From the NCBI GenBank assembly GCA_030747885.1, contig JASLJW010000042.1:1-8093 (forward strand): a DNA stretch of 8,093 bases, in the 5' to 3' direction. How positions within the stretch are numbered: position 1 is the stretch's first letter; every line of letters starts with the position of its first letter. Positions 7,201 to 8,093 of this stretch are shown here, in pieces. A program made the position numbers and the translations under genes. Source of the stretch: Candidatus Thalassarchaeaceae archaeon (lineage in GTDB: Archaea > Thermoplasmatota > Poseidoniia > Poseidoniales > Thalassarchaeaceae). Below the pieces are notes generated by a model, which made no database searches, was not told the DNA's origin, and saw nothing but the letters and a program-made list of their open reading frames with translations.

Positions 7201-7444
7201 AAAAATTCCACGCCAAGTCAAGGCTACTAAGAAAGTCAAGAGAACAAATCAGTCTCCTTCTGAATCAGGTGAATGGGACAATCTTTTCGAAGAGAATCAG
7301 CGTGATTCATATTCGTCTTCTTTGGAGGCTGTAAAATCCATGTTATCTTCTGGTTCTGAAGATAGGGAGATTCTCAGACGTCTCCAGAGAGGTGATGGAT
7401 GGTCAGCCGAGCAATCTCGATACATTTTGGATGCTGCTCGATAA
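1226..7444 (+). CDS. Giant secreted calcium-binding surface protein with FG-GAP propeller, TSP3 rod and charged cytoplasmic tail
   Basis: This is a 2072-residue type I membrane protein. The ATG at 1226 is chosen because it follows GGTGA and opens a signal peptide (MKAR, then ILVALMLLSLM, likely cut near residue 22). The in-frame ATG at 1004 would add 74 residues lying mostly antisense to the kinase gene and would bury the signal. Order of parts: a beta-rich propeller-like module at about 30-330; seven FG-GAP calcium loops at 334-700; a second beta-rich module at about 700-1125; a thrombospondin type 3-like rod at 1128-1815; a membrane helix at about 1834-1855; an acidic patch at 1860-1878; a basic Pro/Lys/Arg-rich stretch to about 2010; and a predicted helical end. 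About 25 N-x-S/T sequons lie before residue 1128 and about seven in the rod, suggesting a glycosylated outer surface. It is likely an adhesin or structural surface protein; no catalytic domain is recognised and the ligand is unknown. The frame is intact. Confidence 0.9.
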   Translation: MKARILVALMLLSLMYPMVPSPAILEENLSSSNIIQAPLPTNEWGEGLAGSDMTHASEDWNVLATRNLSSIVETQISPVLSDSDDYSGLDLIIDHFDAIHACVHNGTAGSLEYIHINQTGIVQWTIVDDGGGNDVGAECDIDLDAQNRARIAYLDSDTSSLKFAYDAPPHYVNPEDWHVRTVTEGWNVAGPLELSILGNGTDVVLWMNEDTGYLMTSYYASTFWRHESVIESVVDGYNARVHNGDRVRILHESGGLIRSMDWPNMTSTNIDAAPWIGAPLDQEVPGDGEVQLTYSAENDTVVQFVRSLEGRREGRITTLPSLVIDADESSAKIGDFNCDGKSDFVIFMNQSLVVHHGRTSGFNPTPDIVLQQTSNTQSSISFDTGDMNGDGCDDVLFGMPYLNSSNGGARLHLGSSSGLDAVAFWTFESSNSGAAFGSKVAFIGDTHNDGYLDWAVVASNETGSGSVVGRVYLFDGGAQPPSSSSLTMTGSGTNLQYGWTIEALGDIEGDGYDDFVISSAGGLLDLTGYGKVEIHSGSSTGHTSIPSTTWTRVLQGTLLGYSVEPLGDVNGDGYRDIGIGEPYVDTAGPGSNGAIHIAFGGPNGFSSEFNQTIQGPSSGSKMGYQIAAAGDVDRDGFDDVWAVRPGSGATGDLALFWGSSSGLSSTPRVFSYSDVSDVVRSDDFDGDGQEEWLVIDETKISVYEHLDWEQVSIEGPFAGESNFSDLDLYIDGPGRSLIGVQTDSGFVILSRPDELSTSTSDWKQTKIGTGESVYGVTEAGQILALSICNGGAVCSYKETGIVVSTHTVESTGSVGAQPTITARSYAGGLNMSFMLGNSVLRFAEETTTGFEVSSGPSLGQLNGTPIVLGGNITVWKDDRTLKAGIMNGSQWETHVIADQSAAGLGFFANILDFNDPKLIAGFIGNESKLNLVKYHFSTGSIVNFSQIEIESLDLGSQISLSPGPLFNNNPLFIVNASGYGSYQELTLENASNGDSWYNESIEAFNWTDTSGFLPLWEPLLGLYFTMLGNASAGDSTYVKCTIIVSNKTPNCSNLALSDQVDPRSISPDLGIGLRIDGSIETPFGIISEIQLDSSAGFATTIAEHHGRTGYIMLGMSLGTNDAVAIHLDVDSDRDFIPDIIDELPNQGGQWSDYDGDGFGDNSVSSSFDQCSSDAGPSLFVEIGCGDFDNDGWSDYSDDCATAGHSFIDRNGCSDADGDGWSNNGGDYSGGDFSPTNWMQARDADGDGLLDNHGPDCCGMDGADEFPFDPRQWVDADKDGVGDNNSDPDGDQCPGLFGLSQFDRAGCVDSDSDGYSDPTEASSSANDDAWTIADGADMWPWAPDDTSPENTCGSICHQQWADSDADGFGDNSSIGAFLRDAFPSDGWQWNDTDNDGFGDNWDDPELNSTRGGGIGQWVPQANLSDDCPTVTGNSTFDRIGCLDTDGDGHSSLYSYDIDENTGLRTSEKGDALPDNPHQWRDKDGDGFGDFPMELGGDLCPGVAGVLNGLGGDGCPAPMDDEDADNVADENDDCPGTISGEIVDANGCSYDQRDDDEDGVINPIDLCLNTTFGAVVDSNGCSEEQLNADSDDDGVRDIDDLCADTSINFDVDSNGCADYQRDTDGDGVNDNLDQCPDTTSGAAVDDEGCVLAGVDSDNDGIDDKDDAFPTEPTQWLDTDDDGFGDNLEGVDSDECPSVSGTSTEDRDGCPDGDGDGWSDPDSMNPVPPIGTADSYPSEPTQWRDRDGDGFGDEENGINADMCPDVPGVENGNEGNSGQGGMGCPYIDKTDTDGDGVYDSSDQCADSPSGVFVDTNGCTSDQLSSSLVEETVDYASYGIMAGGILGILLLIVITLRFISGRGDYYDDEDEDGWFDDDDDEFSPIQTSSVAAPAHSVSNKSVGQTPPRNTPPRESPPVQKRGPPARKSAPPARKSGPPERATKTSKTPKAVRRTSAPVNVDSVPRVSTKKVDPRKATPTKRVRRTSGVVTSKEPTEKIPRQVKATKKVKRTNQSPSESGEWDNLFEENQRDSYSSSLEAVKSMLSSGSEDREILRRLQRGDGWSAEQSRYILDAAR
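2225..3300 (+). repeat. Seven FG-GAP calcium-loop repeats (integrin-alpha-like beta-propeller)
   Basis: Seven D-x-(N/D)-x-D-G-x-x-D type loops occur at roughly blade-sized spacing: GDFNCDGKSDF (residue 334), GDMNGDGCDDV (385), GDTHNDGYLDW (444), GDIEGDGYDDF (505), GDVNGDGYRDI (567), GDVDRDGFDDV (630) and DDFDGDGQEEW (682). Spacings are 51 to 63 residues. Many are preceded by the G-(A/Y)-x-(F/Y)-G type turn and followed by a G-x-x-x-G-S-S-S-G-L strand pattern. Seven is the number needed to close an integrin-alpha-type propeller, each loop binding one calcium. Loops 1 and 2 each contain a cysteine (C338, C392), which might be bridged. Confidence 0.85.
4607..6670 (+). repeat. Thrombospondin type 3-like Asp-rich rod, about 20 calcium motifs
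   Basis: Residues 1128-1815 contain about 20 copies of D-x-D-x-D-G-x-x-D, such as DYDGDGFGDN, DADGDGLLDN, DTDNDGFGDN, DSDDDGVRDI and DTDGDGVYDS. Twelve units have a C-P-x(n)-D-x-x-G-C arrangement, typical of disulfide-linked type 3 repeats. A second recurring element, Q-W-x-D-x-D-x-D-G-(F/V)-G-D, appears seven times, often after F-P-x-(D/E)-P, giving a longer composite unit. In this family the rod is stiffened by bound calcium and holds the outer domains away from the membrane. Copies differ at the DNA level, so the array is old rather than freshly duplicated. Confidence 0.85.
6350..6368 (+). repeat. Short hexanucleotide repeat (GATGGA, about three copies)
   Basis: GATGGAGATGGAGATGGAT encodes DGDGDG inside a calcium motif of the rod. 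A slippage event here would add or remove two residues without breaking the frame. Confidence 0.6.
6725..6790 (+). other. Membrane anchor of the giant surface protein
   Basis: Residues about 1834-1855 contain GIMAGGILGILLLIVITL followed by RFISGRGD. This is the only long hydrophobic stretch after the signal peptide. The positive residues just after it and the signal peptide at the N-terminus place the Asp-rich rod outside and the charged tail inside. Confidence 0.85.
6803..7441 (+). other. Charged cytoplasmic tail: acidic patch, basic Pro/Lys/Arg region, helical end
   Basis: The tail starts with an almost purely acidic run at residues 1860-1878 (DYYDDEDEDGWFDDDDDEF). It then becomes strongly basic and probably disordered to about 2010, with PPARKS repeats near 1917-1935 and three copies of a K-x-V-(R/K)-R-T-(S/N) motif at about 1945, 1976 and 2002. 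This resembles histone H1-like tails in composition. The final 60 residues (from GEWDNLF to DAAR) look like amphipathic helices, with EILRRLQ and GWSAEQSRYILD, loosely like a SHOCT or UBA-like mini-domain; that resemblance is weak. Confidence 0.6.
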
Positions 7445-7503
7445 TTGAGGACGATAACGATTGATTCAAGAAGGATTGTTCAGCGGGGACAAAGGGGAGA
7501 TAT
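7445..7503 (+). promoter_or_regulatory. Short intergenic gap with ribosome binding site
   Basis: The 59-bp gap shows no oligo-T terminator, hairpin or convincing TATA box, so the following gene may be co-transcribed with the giant gene. A purine-rich GGGGAG at 7494-7499 lies four bases before the ATG at 7504 and is the likely ribosome binding site, though it fits the consensus only in part. Confidence 0.4.
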
Positions 7504-8093
7504 ATGTCTGAGGCAGAAATTGAGGGGGCTGCTCTTCCTTCTGACGGAATCGATGTTGATGAGACATCGGCGTATTTCGGCGTTACAAAGACTGCCGATT
7601 TAATCATGCGGCTGAACACGACCGATCGTCTCAACGGACTTGGAGAATTTCTCACTCTTACCAGTGACTTGTTGTTAACAGATTCATTCGATTTTGATGT
7701 GGTTTCAGAGAGACTTGAATGTGAATCTGGTGAGATTTACTACCTTCTTTCAGGCCCCTTTGAGATATTCACAATGACTGACGGTCTTCGCTTGTATCTA
7801 GGCCAAGAGGACTCTGAAGGAAACCAAGGAACAGACCCAGGAATTCCAATTGAAGAAAGAAATGCAATTGATGCATTCAATGATCCATTCCGTCTTTTGA
7901 AGATGTTATCAATAGGACATACAATTGGTGGAATCAAAGAATTGGACATCTATCTTGCTGCATTCAATGAGATGGTAAATGATCCTGATACCAATAGAGT
8001 ACGATTGATTGCCTTACACCATCAACTTGATCAGGTTTTGAAGAAGGCGAAAGAGACCTTGGAAGTAGGTGGATTATCTGTATTGGGAACGAC
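7504..8093 (+). CDS. Unrecognised cytosolic protein (3' truncated)
   Basis: The frame opens at ATG 7504 after GGGGAG and stays open to the window end (196 codons plus two bases), so the C-terminus is missing. The product begins MSEAEIEGAALPSDG and has no signal peptide or membrane helix, so it is probably cytoplasmic. The first about 20 residues are acidic and likely disordered. Residues about 22-100 look mixed alpha/beta (AYFGVTKTADLIMRL, GEIYYLLSGPFEIF, GLRLYLG). An acidic loop follows at about 101-117, then helical segments (NAIDAFNDPFRLLKML, LDIYLAAFNEMV, LHHQLDQVLKKAKETL). I do not recognise the family and assign no function. It lies on the same strand 59 bp after the giant gene, so it may share its transcript. 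Confidence 0.7.
   Translation, partial: MSEAEIEGAALPSDGIDVDETSAYFGVTKTADLIMRLNTTDRLNGLGEFLTLTSDLLLTDSFDFDVVSERLECESGEIYYLLSGPFEIFTMTDGLRLYLGQEDSEGNQGTDPGIPIEERNAIDAFNDPFRLLKMLSIGHTIGGIKELDIYLAAFNEMVNDPDTNRVRLIALHHQLDQVLKKAKETLEVGGLSVLGT

Noticed and set aside
6895..7239. 114-codon minus-strand ORF opposite the basic tail
   Set aside because: It is the antisense of Pro/Lys/Arg-rich codons with low-complexity product, no plausible start signal and no family resemblance; the plus strand is clearly coding.
7445..7503. Terminator after the giant gene
   Set aside because: No oligo-T tract and no stable inverted repeat was found in the gap.

Overview
The window most resembles an archaeal genome of the Marine Group II/III (Poseidoniales-like, Thermoplasmatota) kind. 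This rests on very large secreted calcium-binding surface proteins with a single C-terminal membrane anchor, a GGTGA-type ribosome binding site, many N-glycosylation sequons, and a cytoplasmic tail ending in a W-R-Q-H-P-D-G...D-W-W-D motif. The assignment comes from gene style only; no rRNA or other marker gene is present, so it is moderate to low confidence.

Layout. Positions 1-516 (+) hold the 3' end of a membrane-anchored surface protein whose beginning lies outside the window. Positions 1104-511 (-) hold a complete thiamine pyrophosphokinase gene. It converges on the first gene so tightly that the two stop codons sit side by side inside a six-base overlap (TCATGA), next to a perfect 16-bp palindrome. 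Positions 1105-1225 form a divergent spacer dense in complementary segments. They include two mutually exclusive hairpins, one of which would cover the ribosome binding site of the next gene, and a possible 23-codon upstream ORF that overlaps that gene's start as ATGA.

Positions 1226-7444 (+) encode one 2072-residue protein that fills most of the window. In order it has a signal peptide, an N-terminal beta-rich module, a seven-loop FG-GAP (integrin-alpha-like) propeller, a second beta-rich glycosylation-site-rich module, a rod of about 20 thrombospondin type 3-like Asp-rich calcium motifs with 12 Cys-GlyCys pairs, one membrane helix, an acidic patch, a strongly basic Pro/Lys/Arg-rich tail and a small predicted-helical end. 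After a 59-bp gap, positions 7504-8093 (+) hold the start of an unrecognised cytosolic protein cut by the window end.

Functionally, the two membrane proteins are probably cell-surface adhesion or structural components stabilised by calcium. The kinase makes the cofactor thiamine diphosphate and looks like an unrelated single gene lodged between them. No mobile element, CRISPR array, tRNA or rRNA was seen. The least explained features are the structured leader before the giant gene and that protein's highly charged cytoplasmic tail.
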